Shown: positions 9,499 to 19,232, numbered from the stretch's first letter. The stretch is 64,000 bases of DNA from Paenibacillus sp. Soil750 (GCF_001428045.1 NZ_LMSD01000012.1:658126-722125); one strand, 5' to 3'. A program made the numbers and translations. Notes: generated by a model not told the origin, from the sequence alone.

Positions 9499-9834
9499 TT
9501 AGTCCTTACCGTCCTGGAGCAGATTCAGCTCCTCCGGCGGGAGGTCGTCACCGAGCATATCCCGCCCGTTGTCCACACCGAAGATCGCCCCAGTCTGTGG
9601 ATGGAAGGTGAAGTCCACCGTATTGCGAAGTCCGCGGGCAAAGACACGCCCCCCCGGAGCCGTCGGCGTTGTAAACCCACATCGCTGCACGACGGGGGTC
9701 CTTCTCTTTGCAGACATTGCAGCTCGATCCAATCGTTACGTACATAAGTCCGTCCGGGCCGAAGTGAACGGTGCGGGTGTAGTGCCCGCCGTCCGTAGGC
9801 AGATCCACAAGCTTGTCCCCGCCTGTGCCCTTAC
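9499..9834 (-). pseudogene. Broken fragment of a PQQ-type sugar (sorbosone-like) dehydrogenase
   Basis: Two overlapping frames join into one family-like sequence. The first reads GTGGDKLVDLPTDGGHYT, then FGPDGLMYVTIGSSCNVC and DPRRAAMWVYNADGSGG. The second continues with GGRVFARGLRN, DNGRDMLGDDLPPEELN and a stop. The shift falls at a run of seven C at 9649-9655. Glucose/L-sorbosone dehydrogenases contain these segments in this order, with hundreds more residues on both sides that are missing here. The fragment begins right after the GH5 stop and is visibly more GC-rich than its surroundings. That suggests a foreign origin followed by decay. Confidence 0.7.
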
Positions 9835-9837
9835 CTC

Positions 9838-11490
9838 CTATTTCTCTTCTAACTCAATCACCGGTATAACTTCGAGCCAATCAATCCGTACTATCTTTTC
9901 CATGGATTTAAGAACAATGCGATGTAATCCTGGACTAAGCTGAAATTCTTCATTCAAACGCAGTGTACTCCATGATTTCCCAACAACCTCTACGATTTCA
10001 ATTACTTTATCATCGACTGAAACAGCCATCCGCGCTCTTTCATTAGGTGCAAAAGCATGCAAATCAACTGTATAAAGCGCGGCTTTGGAAGCATGACCAA
10101 CTGTGAATTCATAAGCGAACCAATCTTCAGTTGTTAATTGAACACATAATTGTTCATCAGCTTGCCAACTTTCCCCCTTGCCATGTTGAAAGTTAGGTGT
10201 CGATCTGGCTCCTTCTATAAAGCGGATATCTGTTCTATCATTTATCCGAAATCCAATGTTTTCAGCCATACGATTCTTGGTCCCGTAGCTAATCCCTTCT
10301 CCCCTGTAACCATAGAAAATTGCTGGTATACGAGTCGAAGGTCTGCGGAAAAGGGCATCCGTTACTTCTTTTTGATACAAACATTGCTCGAAAGAAATGT
10401 TGTGCAGGTATTCCCATAAAATGTGCTCGGCTGCTGCCTCATCTGGTTTAACTCCGCCTTCTAAGAAGTCAATCAACTGCTGCCAGCCTTCTGGCTTGAT
10501 CACAGTACATGGCGAATTATTTTTGTCCATTTTTTTCCAAGTCCAGAAATTCCAAGAGATGTCATGATCCTCAAATAATCGAAATGCACCTGCATACCAT
10601 TCCTTATTATTCTCGCCGCCTTCGCCCATATAGATCGGCACGTTCCATTCTTCACGCTTATCCAGATAAATCTGAATACTCTCCGTATCTGGGTTGTTCC
10701 AGTATTTATGAAATTGAAGCATAAGATTATCATCAAATTTATCATTGAAAATCGACCAATCTGTAGCCCAGTGCACACCTTCCAAAATGATCATATGACG
10801 ATCATCGACTTCACGAATAGCTTTGGTAATTTTCTTATAAAGCGGCATTACTTGATCATTATAAGCTGAAAACCATTCAGGCAACGGCTCGTTCAAAAGA
10901 TCATAACCTGCTACAATCCACTCATCTTTATAACGCTCAGCCAGCATTCGCCATAACGCGACTGTGATCTCTTGATTCCGCTCGTTCGTAAACAGCTCAG
11001 GTTTATCGAACTCCGAATCATCGATATTCGTTCCTGTCTGTCCTCCTGTAGCACCGTGAAGATCAAGAATCACATAAAGTCTATGCTTACGACACCAATC
11101 AATGATGTTGTCCATGATCTTCAAATGAGAATAATTATAGAGAACAACCTCACCGTCACTATCCTCTATCAAAAACCTGGCAAGAATCGGCACACGAACG
11201 GAATTGTAGCCATCTGCAGCGATCTGCCGAATATCAGACTCAGAAATATATCGACTATAATAAATCTCCCAGAATTGCTGAGCCTTCTCTTCGCCGATCA
11301 AATCCTTAACCATCTGTTCGATTCGTCTTGGTCGATCCCCTTGATCAGGAAAAAGCCACATGTACCCTTCCGGAAGCATCCAACTGCCAAATCCAACGCC
11401 GCGAAGCAGAATCTCTTGTCCTTCACCGTTTATCAGCTTTTTGCCTTTGGCCTTTAAAAATCCAGTTACTTCATGCCCTCCAGTTATCAA
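9838..11490 (-). CDS. GH5-type beta-glycanase with C-terminal carbohydrate-binding-like domain
   Basis: A retaining endo-/exo-glucanase without a signal peptide, so it probably acts on imported oligosaccharides. I place the start at a TTG (11490), which has GGAGAGGGGGAA upstream. The ATG at 11526 overlaps the permease stop but has a weak ribosome site. In this numbering residues 10-340 form the GH5 barrel. They include ILDLHGA, the acid/base Glu201 in DLLNEPLPEW and the nucleophile Glu290 in YMGEGGENNKEW. The last 150 or so residues look like a beta-sandwich binding domain. The gene closes the importer operon, consistent with processing of its cargo. Beta-glucan or xylo-/gluco-oligosaccharides are possible substrates. 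Confidence 0.85.
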   Translation of the reverse strand: MITGGHEVTGFLKAKGKKLINGEGQEILLRGVGFGSWMLPEGYMWLFPDQGDRPRRIEQMVKDLIGEEKAQQFWEIYYSRYISESDIRQIAADGYNSVRVPILARFLIEDSDGEVVLYNYSHLKIMDNIIDWCRKHRLYVILDLHGATGGQTGTNIDDSEFDKPELFTNERNQEITVALWRMLAERYKDEWIVAGYDLLNEPLPEWFSAYNDQVMPLYKKITKAIREVDDRHMIILEGVHWATDWSIFNDKFDDNLMLQFHKYWNNPDTESIQIYLDKREEWNVPIYMGEGGENNKEWYAGAFRLFEDHDISWNFWTWKKMDKNNSPCTVIKPEGWQQLIDFLEGGVKPDEAAAEHILWEYLHNISFEQCLYQKEVTDALFRRPSTRIPAIFYGYRGEGISYGTKNRMAENIGFRINDRTDIRFIEGARSTPNFQHGKGESWQADEQLCVQLTTEDWFAYEFTVGHASKAALYTVDLHAFAPNERARMAVSVDDKVIEIVEVVGKSWSTLRLNEEFQLSPGLHRIVLKSMEKIVRIDWLEVIPVIELEEK

Positions 11491-11525
11491 AATAAGATTC
11501 CCCCTCTCCAATTCAATTGATGGCA

Positions 11526-12386
11526 TTATCCTTTGATCGCACCTTCAGCAATCCCATTAAGAATATATTTTTGCAGAAATAGATAAAAGATAATGACAGG
11601 CAGCATGGCCAGCAATAAGGCAGCTAAAATATTGGACCAGTCATTGCTGTATTCACCAAACAACATATTCGTTGATAAGAGCAGTGTATATCGATCTGAA
11701 TCGGTTAATATTAACAGTGGCAACAGAAAATCATTCCATATCCATAGTAAATTCAAAATCGCAATGGTAGCTGTGACAGGTAGAAGTAGCGGAAAAATCA
11801 CAGTAAAGAACAATTTAAACTCTCCACAGCCGTCGATAACTGCAGCTTCATCCAAATCTCGAGGTATGGATTTGACAAAACCATGATATAGAAAAATGGC
11901 CATGGACACACCTAACCCGATATAGATTAATCCAAGTCCATAAATCGAACCTTGGATCTGTAGTTCTCTAGATATTTTCACAAGGGTGATCATGACCGAG
12001 TGAAAAGGGATTAACATTGAAAGAATGAAAAGTCCAAACAAAAAAGCACTCAATTTCCCTTTCGTTCTAGACAGCTTGTATCCAGCCAAGGAAGCACAAC
12101 CAATAATCCCAAATAAACCAACAACAGCAATTTGGATCGTATTCGATAAGCTTCTTAAGAAATGTATTTTTTCAAAGGCGCTTGGATAATTGGAAAATTG
12201 AAAATCAGTAGGAAAGGATAAAATATTCGTCAGCATCTCGCTTTGCGTTTTCACAGAATTCAATAACCCCATATAGATTGGAAATAACATCACAACCGTT
12301 CCGACGAGCAGGAAGAGAAAAATAAGAGATGAACCAGCACGACGACCTATTAGACTAAGACCAACACGTGCATCTTGACTCCTCAT
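11526..12386 (-). CDS. CUT1 sugar ABC transporter permease (MalG type)
   Basis: A membrane subunit of the second importer, 286 residues from an ATG that overlaps the preceding permease's stop as ATGA (12383-12386). A longer reading frame upstream exists, but GAGGTGGAAGC sits just before this ATG. Six membrane segments are predicted. The EAA loop reads LDEAAVIDGCGEFKLFFTV. The protein ends in GAIKG. Its stop codon overlaps a possible ATG for the GH5 gene. Substrate by context is whatever the GH5 enzyme cuts. Confidence 0.9.
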   Translation of the reverse strand: MRSQDARVGLSLIGRRAGSSLIFLFLLVGTVVMLFPIYMGLLNSVKTQSEMLTNILSFPTDFQFSNYPSAFEKIHFLRSLSNTIQIAVVGLFGIIGCASLAGYKLSRTKGKLSAFLFGLFILSMLIPFHSVMITLVKISRELQIQGSIYGLGLIYIGLGVSMAIFLYHGFVKSIPRDLDEAAVIDGCGEFKLFFTVIFPLLLPVTATIAILNLLWIWNDFLLPLLILTDSDRYTLLLSTNMLFGEYSNDWSNILAALLLAMLPVIIFYLFLQKYILNGIAEGAIKG

Positions 12387-13270
12387 GCTTCCACCTCTTT
12401 TCTTTTCATGATCCACAATTGAACGAGCGTGATGATCAAAACAATCAAGAACAGAATCATTGCCTTAGCGCTAGCATAACCATAACGACTACTCAGACTA
12501 AATGCTTCTTCATATATATTAAGTGCAATAACCTGTGTAGCACGGCCTGGTCCACCACCAGTCAAAGCAAATACCGCATCAAACACTTTAAAGGAACCGT
12601 TTAAAGTCACGAAAAGACCAATGGTCAAAGCTGGATATATCATGGGGAGAGTCACATTTCGAAATGTTTGCATCGCATTTGCCCCATCTATAGCAGCAGC
12701 TTCTTTCATCTGTTGCGGCACCCCTTGAAGCGCTGCAATGTATATGACCATTAAGTATCCTACTCCACTCCAGAGGGAAAGAATCAAGAGTGTATAAAAG
12801 GAGAATTGGGGATCCCCAATCCACGATTGGTCTAAAAAGTGAAAGATCGTATGTTCAGCTATATAGGGTAAAACCTTAGTGAAAATAAACATCCACATAA
12901 ACCCGCCGATAATTAAGCTAATCATATTTGGCATAAAGAAGATCGTCCGAAACCAAACCTTACTTCGTTTTTGTGATTCTATGAAGACTGCCAAAAGGAT
13001 AGCCAAAAAATTGGATAATACGACCATGAATATAACGTATTTGAGTGTAAACCAAATGGAATTCCGAAAGTATGGATCATCTGTGAGCGCTTCGATATAG
13101 TTGCTCAATCCCACCATATTATAGGTAGGATTGAGCCCATTCCAATCCGTTAAGCTGTACCAGATCCCCCCAAAAGAGGGGGCGAGTACAAAAACGGAAT
13201 AGAAGAGTATTGCGGGAAAAACGAAGGCTAACAGGATGATGTTTTGCTTCCTATTTTTTGTGAAAATCAT
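12383..13270 (-). CDS. CUT1 sugar ABC transporter permease (MalF type)
   Basis: The first permease of the GH5-linked importer, 295 residues with six membrane segments and the EAA loop QMKEAAAIDGANAMQTFRNV. It follows the binding-protein gene after 34 bases and is coupled to the next permease. No ATPase is encoded nearby, as in the other CUT1 systems of this window. A shared MsmX-type ATPase is inferred. Confidence 0.9.
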   Translation of the reverse strand: MIFTKNRKQNIILLAFVFPAILFYSVFVLAPSFGGIWYSLTDWNGLNPTYNMVGLSNYIEALTDDPYFRNSIWFTLKYVIFMVVLSNFLAILLAVFIESQKRSKVWFRTIFFMPNMISLIIGGFMWMFIFTKVLPYIAEHTIFHFLDQSWIGDPQFSFYTLLILSLWSGVGYLMVIYIAALQGVPQQMKEAAAIDGANAMQTFRNVTLPMIYPALTIGLFVTLNGSFKVFDAVFALTGGGPGRATQVIALNIYEEAFSLSSRYGYASAKAMILFLIVLIITLVQLWIMKRKEVEA

Positions 13271-13304
13271 TTCCTATCACTCCTAGTTAACCGTTACTCA
13301 GCCT

Positions 13305-14615
13305 TTATTTAGTAGCTTTAACTGCTGCTGCCCATGTTTTATCCATTGTTTTAATAAACTGCTCTTTGGTAACGGTTTTAGCATAATAGCTTTGTAACAA
13401 TTTAGCTTGCTCGTCTGTAACACCGTTTGGCAGCTTCAAATCCTGATACGCTTTCCCATTTTCTACATAGGCTGAGGATTCCTTCACCCACGGATTTACT
13501 TCAAATTTATGCACAGTAGAGATAGGATTGAATTTCAATTGTTTAAATAGCGCGGAAGAATCTTTCTCATCTAGGATATAATTCAGCAGATCAAGTGCCA
13601 CTTCTTTGTTTTTAGTTGTTGGCGATACTGCTAAGGAAGTAGAGGTTGAAAGATTAATCATGGTATCTTTGGGATCATTGCTTACAGGTAGTGCTGCAAC
13701 GCCCATTTCAAAGCTTGGATTAACTTTGAGAATGGCATCCGCATTCCAAGGGCCTTGTACCCACATAGCGGATTTTCCATTGGCAAATTCAGCGGCACCA
13801 GCTTCATTACCAACCTCGAAAGGTTTTTTCGTGCCGTTTGCGTTAATGAGATCGATAATATCAAAAATGGCTGCTACGTCATTATATGAAGCCTGACCCG
13901 CACTCATCTTTTCAATCCAATCCGGATGCTTCGAGGAAACAATACCACCAAGCGATTGCGCAGTCATAAGTTGTGGAACCCATGACTCTTGAAAAGCCAG
14001 TTCAAATGGTGCAATATTGGCTGCAGTTATTTTTGCGATAACAGCTTTCATTTCATCCAATGTGTTTGGAGGTGTTATGCCCAAATCCTTGAATGTTTTT
14101 TTATTGTACAAGTATCCCCATGTTGTGCTTTCAAAAGGCAACACGACGATTTTACTATCGATGGTAACGGTTTTCTTCACGGGTTCATACAAGCTTTTAA
14201 TGGCTGCTTGACTAGATAGATCACTTAGGTAACCTGCTTTGTAATAAGCCGGAATATCATTTGCATGAATGGTAAACAAATCTGGTGCATCATTCGATGC
14301 TAGACGAGTTTGTAAGATCTGCTTGGCTTGATCCGAATTAGGCATTTCCGTTTTAATCGTGACATCTACATTTTTCTCGGCCAATTCTTTTGCTTTAAAT
14401 TGCTCGAAGTATTTTTCAAATTGTTCTTTATACTGGGGATAGCTCATAAATACATTCAGTTCTACTTTTTTCGGAGTTGATGCCGCCTTTGTACTAACTG
14501 GTGTACTTGCAGGTGCTGCACTACTAGCGTCTGTATTCGTCTTACTTGTGCTAGTGCCGCATCCTGTAGCTAATATCAAGCCTAGGATAATACTCATATT
14601 AAGCATTTTCTTCAT
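13305..14615 (-). CDS. Sugar-binding lipoprotein of the GH5-linked importer
   Basis: A family-1 solute-binding lipoprotein of 436 residues. The signal ends with lipobox LATGC (Cys19), followed by a Ser/Ala/Thr linker. The mature domain starts with VELNVFMSYPQYKEQFEKYF and shows the substrate-cleft pattern APDLFTIHANDIPAYYKAG. GAGGGGGAACG precedes the ATG. The 121 bases between the regulator gene and this gene hold a cre-like site overlapping a probable promoter, so the importer can be expressed separately from the sensor genes. Confidence 0.9.
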   Translation of the reverse strand: MKKMLNMSIILGLILATGCGTSTSKTNTDASSAAPASTPVSTKAASTPKKVELNVFMSYPQYKEQFEKYFEQFKAKELAEKNVDVTIKTEMPNSDQAKQILQTRLASNDAPDLFTIHANDIPAYYKAGYLSDLSSQAAIKSLYEPVKKTVTIDSKIVVLPFESTTWGYLYNKKTFKDLGITPPNTLDEMKAVIAKITAANIAPFELAFQESWVPQLMTAQSLGGIVSSKHPDWIEKMSAGQASYNDVAAIFDIIDLINANGTKKPFEVGNEAGAAEFANGKSAMWVQGPWNADAILKVNPSFEMGVAALPVSNDPKDTMINLSTSTSLAVSPTTKNKEVALDLLNYILDEKDSSALFKQLKFNPISTVHKFEVNPWVKESSAYVENGKAYQDLKLPNGVTDEQAKLLQSYYAKTVTKEQFIKTMDKTWAAAVKATK

Positions 14616-14655
14616 GGATCGTTCCCCCTCTGATTTAACTGCTCCTTCAGTATAG

Positions 14656-14669
14656 TGGAAGCGTTTTCT
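14656..14669. promoter_or_regulatory. Catabolite-responsive element (cre) candidate
   Basis: TGGAAGCGTTTTCT fits the CcpA consensus TGWAANCGNTNWCA at all but two positions. It lies 41 bases upstream of the binding-protein start, next to a TATACT box. CcpA repression of the importer by preferred sugars is inferred. Confidence 0.55.
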
Positions 14670-14736
14670 ATATTCATTTCAGGATATTAACATCTTCTAT
14701 TGCACAATATTGATACAACTTGGAAAAACAATCCAA

Positions 14737-15825
14737 TTACTTCCGTAATTCTCCCGGGGCAATTCCATAATGTTTTTTAAACACCCTGTAGAAATAGGCA
14801 AGGTCTGGATACCCTGTCATTTCAGCAGCGTGCTTAATAGATAACTTATGATCCACAATGAGTTCTTTGGCTTTTTCCATGCGTTTATGATGAATATAAT
14901 CGGTAATCGTTTCCCCGGTGAATGTTTTGAATGCTCGACTTAAGTGCTCTTTACTTATATAAAAATAAGCGGCGAGTGACTCCAATGTAATCGATTCCTT
15001 ATAATGCCTATTGATGTACGCGGTCACTTCTCGCAAGTCCAGCTTATTTCTATTTTTCCGTGCCTCCAGGAGTAAAGCAATAGCCTGATTATACATGCGT
15101 TCAATCTGTCCAATGGTTTCTATGACAGAATTCCAACCCATTTGATCGGACGGCGGTTGTTCCAATTCAGATATGATATGGTTCCATGCTAGCTCACTTG
15201 TCGAAACAAACTCTTCGAGCATTAAAGTAAAGTCATGACCTATTTTGTTCAGCATACTGCCATCGAATTGTTCAGCCTGTATCGGTTCCATAAATTGCCC
15301 TAATGACTTTAACGTTTGATTGATACCTGATGCATTTAAATCCAACATATAACCGTAGACCAATTGACGATATTTCAAATACTTATCGAGTGAAGCCGCA
15401 TCGGCAAATACAAGCGGTGTTTTCCAAGATACTTCAGAAATTTGCTTGGCTTGCTGCAGTTCACGAACACATTGCGCTAGGGCAGCATTCAGCTCTTCTG
15501 GGTCCACCGGTTTTAATAAGTATTCCTTCGCTTGGGATCGAATAGCTTGTTTTAGATAAACAAAATCATCGTAACCACTCATCACAATGATCTTAAGTGA
15601 AGGATGTTTATCATTCAGCGCCTTTAAGAGCTCTACACCATCAATACCCGGCATTCTCATATCGGTTACCACGATATCAGGTGCTAGCTCTGCGACCATT
15701 TGCAATCCTTGTGTTCCGTCCTCTGCCTCACCTATTATCGTTAATTGGAGCTTGTCCCATTCTCCAAGCTGCTTGATCACTTTTCTTGACCAAGGCTCAT
15801 CGTCCACAATCATCACTTTATACAT
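14737..15825 (-). CDS. YesN-type response regulator, AraC output
   Basis: A receiver-AraC regulator of 362 residues. The start MYKVMIVDDE at 15825 is chosen because AGGAGG precedes it and the receiver domain begins there. Residues 8-9 are the acidic pair, Asp55 in VVTDMRMP is the phospho-acceptor, and Lys in LLKPVD follows the expected pattern. The C-terminal 100 residues carry two helix-turn-helix units (ITLESLAAYFYISKEHLSRAF, then AEMTGYPDLAYFYRVFKKHYG). The gene overlaps the kinase gene by 8 bases, so the pair is translationally coupled. The importer at 11526-14615 is the natural target. Confidence 0.92.
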   Translation of the reverse strand: MYKVMIVDDEPWSRKVIKQLGEWDKLQLTIIGEAEDGTQGLQMVAELAPDIVVTDMRMPGIDGVELLKALNDKHPSLKIIVMSGYDDFVYLKQAIRSQAKEYLLKPVDPEELNAALAQCVRELQQAKQISEVSWKTPLVFADAASLDKYLKYRQLVYGYMLDLNASGINQTLKSLGQFMEPIQAEQFDGSMLNKIGHDFTLMLEEFVSTSELAWNHIISELEQPPSDQMGWNSVIETIGQIERMYNQAIALLLEARKNRNKLDLREVTAYINRHYKESITLESLAAYFYISKEHLSRAFKTFTGETITDYIHHKRMEKAKELIVDHKLSIKHAAEMTGYPDLAYFYRVFKKHYGIAPGELRK

Positions 15826-17593
15826 CTTCAAACTCCTCCTTTTCCTGTACCGGCAATACGAATAAAACGATCGTTCCCTTCCCTGGCTTGCTGAAAATAC
15901 GTATACCATATCTTTCGCCAAAATGCAGCTTCAACCGGGAATCGACATTCTTCAAACCAATACCTTTTCTTTTTCCGCTCTGCTCATCTTCATAGAATTT
16001 CAAATTAGTATCATTGCCAGAACGTAAACCTATTCGGATATGTCCAAGCTTCTCTTCGTCTAAACCTACGCCATCATCTTGAACAGCAATTAAAATTTTC
16101 TTACGGATTCGTTTGATTCTTACCTCAACGAGCCAACTGCCTTCTTTTTTATGCAGTCCATGTTCAAATGCATTTTCTACGATAGGCTGAAGTGTAAATT
16201 TGGGAAGCTGGCTCTCCGAAGGTAAATCATCTTTCTCAACCACCACTTGACATCGCCCAGTAAACCGCTGCTCCTGGATGAAAATATAGTTCTGCATATG
16301 CTTGAGTTCATCTCTAAACGTAACTAAATCGCTACCCGTACTGATTGAATATCTTAATAAATCTCCGATCACCCGTGTAACTCGATATATTTCAGGCGCA
16401 TCCTTCTCTAAAGCCATCCCTCCGATTAGATGAAGGGTATTGTTTAGAAAATGCGGATTGATTTGAGCTTGTAGTGTCCTCAGTTGCGCAGTCTTAATGT
16501 CTATTTTCCCTTGGTATTCTACTTCAATTAACTCTTTAATGCGTTGCATCATTGAGTTGTAACCATGCTCTAGTAGTCCGAGCTCATCACTGTTTTTGAC
16601 AGATTTCAATTCAAAGCTTTGAATTTCCGCTCTTCTCATGGTTCGTGCTAGACTTATAATCGGCTTACTAATACGAAGCGAAAAAAGGATAGAGAGAATA
16701 ATCGAGGCAGCGACAAATAAGCTCCCAGTTACAATACCGGCATTAATCGTAGCTTGAGCGCTGCGATTTATCGTTTCAAGCGGTATGGCTTTTATCAATG
16801 TTAATTTACCATTGCTAACTTTTTGCATAAAGAAATAATACTTATTGGTTTTCTGAATTCCAAGACCACTATCAGGTACAGCGAGACTTTTTAATACAAT
16901 AGGAATATCTCCTAATGCATGTTCATTCTTTGACCCAGATAATAATTCCCCTTCATCGTTGCTCAAGAAGATGGAACTGTCTGGTTCAGATCCAAGAATA
17001 CTGCCGACCTCATCCCAAACCTTGCGGTTGATCTTAACGGAAAGACCACCCAACAACTTACGATCTTCAAATCGATTCATACTGTGAAACGCATAAACCC
17101 CATTTAGTTCCTGCTTAAAATAAATATTAGTCGGGGTATCCAGCATCCGGCTCCATGGCCCAGTCCGGATATCCATAAAAGAAATTAATTGGCCGACATA
17201 ACTTACGGATAATGCCTGTTTGTTTTCATGAATATAAAGCGTAAAATCATCAATTTTACGGGAATTGGAATGTAATAATGAGGTTAGCGTATCACCAACA
17301 TATTTTTGCGTTTGATATTGTACATTTAAATTCGGATTAGCCACTTGTTGAAGATTACCCATTAATTCCGAATTGATCTGAACGGTATAAAATAAAATGT
17401 TCATCTGCTCAATAAGCTCATTCAGATATTGGTTAGCCCATTCCATACGTGAGTTATTAGCACTAATTATTTCCTGTTCCACCGAATGCCGTGTATTGTT
17501 ACTAGCAAGCCAAGTTACAGTCACAACAGGTAATGTAGTTAAACAAATCATCAAGACCATCAATCTAAAACGGATTCCTATTTTTCTTTTCAG
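15818..17593 (-). CDS. YesM-type sensor histidine kinase (probable CTG start)
   Basis: Sensor kinase partner of the regulator downstream. I propose a CTG start at 17593. GAGGGG lies six bases before it, and the resulting N-terminus (LKRKIGIRFRL) gives the positive flank usual before the first membrane segment. The in-frame TTG/ATG at 17563/17560 lack a ribosome site and would cut into that segment. After the first membrane segment come an extracellular sensor region, a second membrane segment near residue 290, HAMP, the phospho-His in NPHFLNNTLHL near 379, and an ATPase domain with QPIVENAFEHG, DDGVGLD and GIGLKN. The family usually reads HFLYN; here it is HFLNN. Confidence 0.9.
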   Translation of the reverse strand: MKRKIGIRFRLMVLMICLTTLPVVTVTWLASNNTRHSVEQEIISANNSRMEWANQYLNELIEQMNILFYTVQINSELMGNLQQVANPNLNVQYQTQKYVGDTLTSLLHSNSRKIDDFTLYIHENKQALSVSYVGQLISFMDIRTGPWSRMLDTPTNIYFKQELNGVYAFHSMNRFEDRKLLGGLSVKINRKVWDEVGSILGSEPDSSIFLSNDEGELLSGSKNEHALGDIPIVLKSLAVPDSGLGIQKTNKYYFFMQKVSNGKLTLIKAIPLETINRSAQATINAGIVTGSLFVAASIILSILFSLRISKPIISLARTMRRAEIQSFELKSVKNSDELGLLEHGYNSMMQRIKELIEVEYQGKIDIKTAQLRTLQAQINPHFLNNTLHLIGGMALEKDAPEIYRVTRVIGDLLRYSISTGSDLVTFRDELKHMQNYIFIQEQRFTGRCQVVVEKDDLPSESQLPKFTLQPIVENAFEHGLHKKEGSWLVEVRIKRIRKKILIAVQDDGVGLDEEKLGHIRIGLRSGNDTNLKFYEDEQSGKRKGIGLKNVDSRLKLHFGERYGIRIFSKPGKGTIVLFVLPVQEKEEFEDV

Positions 17594-17605
17594 TAGTATC
17601 CCCTC

Positions 17606-18450
17606 ATTTCACGCTTGCTGTTGGCTATGTATTAAGCAACAATGCAGTCATGGCTTTATCTCATTTTATCCCCAATACTACGATCATAAGAAACTATTCG
17701 TGTGAGATACCGCGAATCCTCTAAAGTCGGCTTTATTCAACATAAGTTCTACGTCCATCAATTTTAAGGGGTTATCTCATGTGAACTCAGGAATAGGAGA
17801 TAATATTAAGATGGATATCTTTATTATTGAAACGGTAATGAGATCGATACGTTTTCTGATTTGTTGCATATAGGCATAGGTACAAAAAAGTCACTTTTAC
17901 TTACATAAAATGAATTATTACCCAAAATGAATAATATTTTTTTCTGTGTAGTGCTCTAAGAAAGTAATTAAATAGTGATAATTGGACATTAATTATGAAA
18001 ATAGCCAACACACCATCTTCCAAACATGGTGTGCCGGCTATTTTCGGATATGTTACTTGGGAGCGCTTACTAGGTTTTCCCTTCAGTTAATGCAGGGACA
18101 ACACCGCTCTGACCGAGTTTGAATATTTAATAGAAAGTTCGTTCTCATCAGGAACTAACCGTATTCCAATCACCGACATGTCCAAGTTAGTTAATTATGA
18201 AAAATAACAAAAAAAGAAAAAAATGTGATATTCCAAAATAAATTAGAAAACGGAGCCCGCAAACCCGCGGCGCTGTCCACAACATCTTTAGGCAAAGGGC
18301 TTGGATTGAATTGAGTAAGCTATGATAAAAATTGATTCTCGTCTTCCTGGATATGTGTTTTGCCATATCTAGGAGTTACTCAAACATTAAATACAATTAT
18401 ATTTTTCGTTATGATCCTTAAACCGTTATAATTTAAATAATGGGAGCACA
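17606..18450. other. Gene-poor stretch
   Basis: This AT-rich region of about 840 bases contains no reading frame with a credible ribosome site and recognisable protein. It holds a strong hairpin at 17998-18044, and a weaker one around 18345-18375. A TATAAT box at 18427-18432 lies just before the small broken gene at 18451. The rest shows nothing I can assign and may be eroded coding sequence. Confidence 0.5.
17998..18044. terminator. Strong bidirectional hairpin without an intact gene
   Basis: Outer arms AAAATAGCC and GGCTATTTT enclose inner arms CACACCAT and ATGGTGTG, separated by two-base internal loops. A/T runs flank both sides, so it could stop transcripts in either direction. No intact gene ends here. 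It is probably left from a lost gene. Confidence 0.5.
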
Positions 18451-18656
18451 TTGAGTGTTACCATAGACGATGTTATTAAGCTTCATCCTACAATCCAGTC
18501 GATGAAGAACTGACTCTAAACTCAATTGGATATGGCTCATCCGCTTCTGAAGGAAACTGGTCAGCTTGGGGCTTACTAAAGTTATTGAATTTTAAAACTC
18601 TGAATGAAAAAGTAAAGCAAGAGAATCTTACTGAACCTTCTGGCGGAAAGAAGTAG
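18451..18656 (+). pseudogene. Small unidentified gene with a frameshift
   Basis: A TTG at 18451 with GGGAG upstream starts LSVTIDDVIKL. After a one-base shift near 18483 the reading continues as ASSYNPVDEELTLNSIGYGS, then SEGNWSAWGLLKLLNF, and ends NLTEPSGGKK before a TAG. The combined product would have about 68 residues. A TATAAT box lies about 19 bases upstream. The product is not recognised. The good composition of both halves suggests a recently broken gene or a sequencing error. It lies 44 bases before the next small gene. Confidence 0.4.
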
Positions 18657-18700
18657 TGTTAGATTAAAACATTTAGATAAATAAATGGGGGAAGTAAACG

Positions 18701-19054
18701 ATGAAAATCGGGAAATTAAAACTCGGATGGATACTAGGTAGTGCAGGAGTCATTTTATATGCTGCCTGTTATCTTACTTTAGTTGGGATCAATAGGTACA
18801 CGGCGTACAAGGGAAGTGAGGAAATAAACAAAGTAACTATAAACCGCGTAAATACAATGTATAATGAGGATTTAGAACAGTGTGGAAAAATTTTATTTAG
18901 CGGTTATTCGCTTAAAGAAATCTTAAAACTTGATAAGAATTTTGAAGTACTGGACAAGGGTTCAAATACTCTGACTGAAGAACAAATTAAAGATATGGAT
19001 TTGTTTAAGTGTTCCCAAAAAGAAGTTAGGAATTATATCTTCACAAAAAAATAG
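18701..19054 (+). CDS. Small single-pass membrane protein, function unknown
   Basis: A 117-residue protein with GGGGGAAG before the ATG. A positively charged start (MKIGKLKLG) leads into one membrane segment at about residues 9-30. The rest is a charged, mostly helical extracytoplasmic domain with two Cys residues (in LEQCGK and FKCSQK) that could form a disulfide. I do not recognise the family. It may form a two-gene unit with the broken small gene upstream. Confidence 0.55.
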   Translation: MKIGKLKLGWILGSAGVILYAACYLTLVGINRYTAYKGSEEINKVTINRVNTMYNEDLEQCGKILFSGYSLKEILKLDKNFEVLDKGSNTLTEEQIKDMDLFKCSQKEVRNYIFTKK

Positions 19055-19232
19055 GAATATCCTTGAGGAGAGCATCATCAGGTGTAATCGTAGGTGTGAA
19101 CTTGAATGGGTTGTGGTGCAAGAATTAAGTGAGATAGCAATTACCCATTAAATTGTAATTATCAATGCCACAATACCAAATATTTTATTGAGCCATACAA
19201 CATCAGATAGGACAAGGCTTTTTCATTTATTA

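Noticed and set aside
9469..9943. Plus-strand frames across the dehydrogenase fragment
   Set aside because: They are GC-driven shadows of the minus-strand pseudogene and of the GH5 gene.
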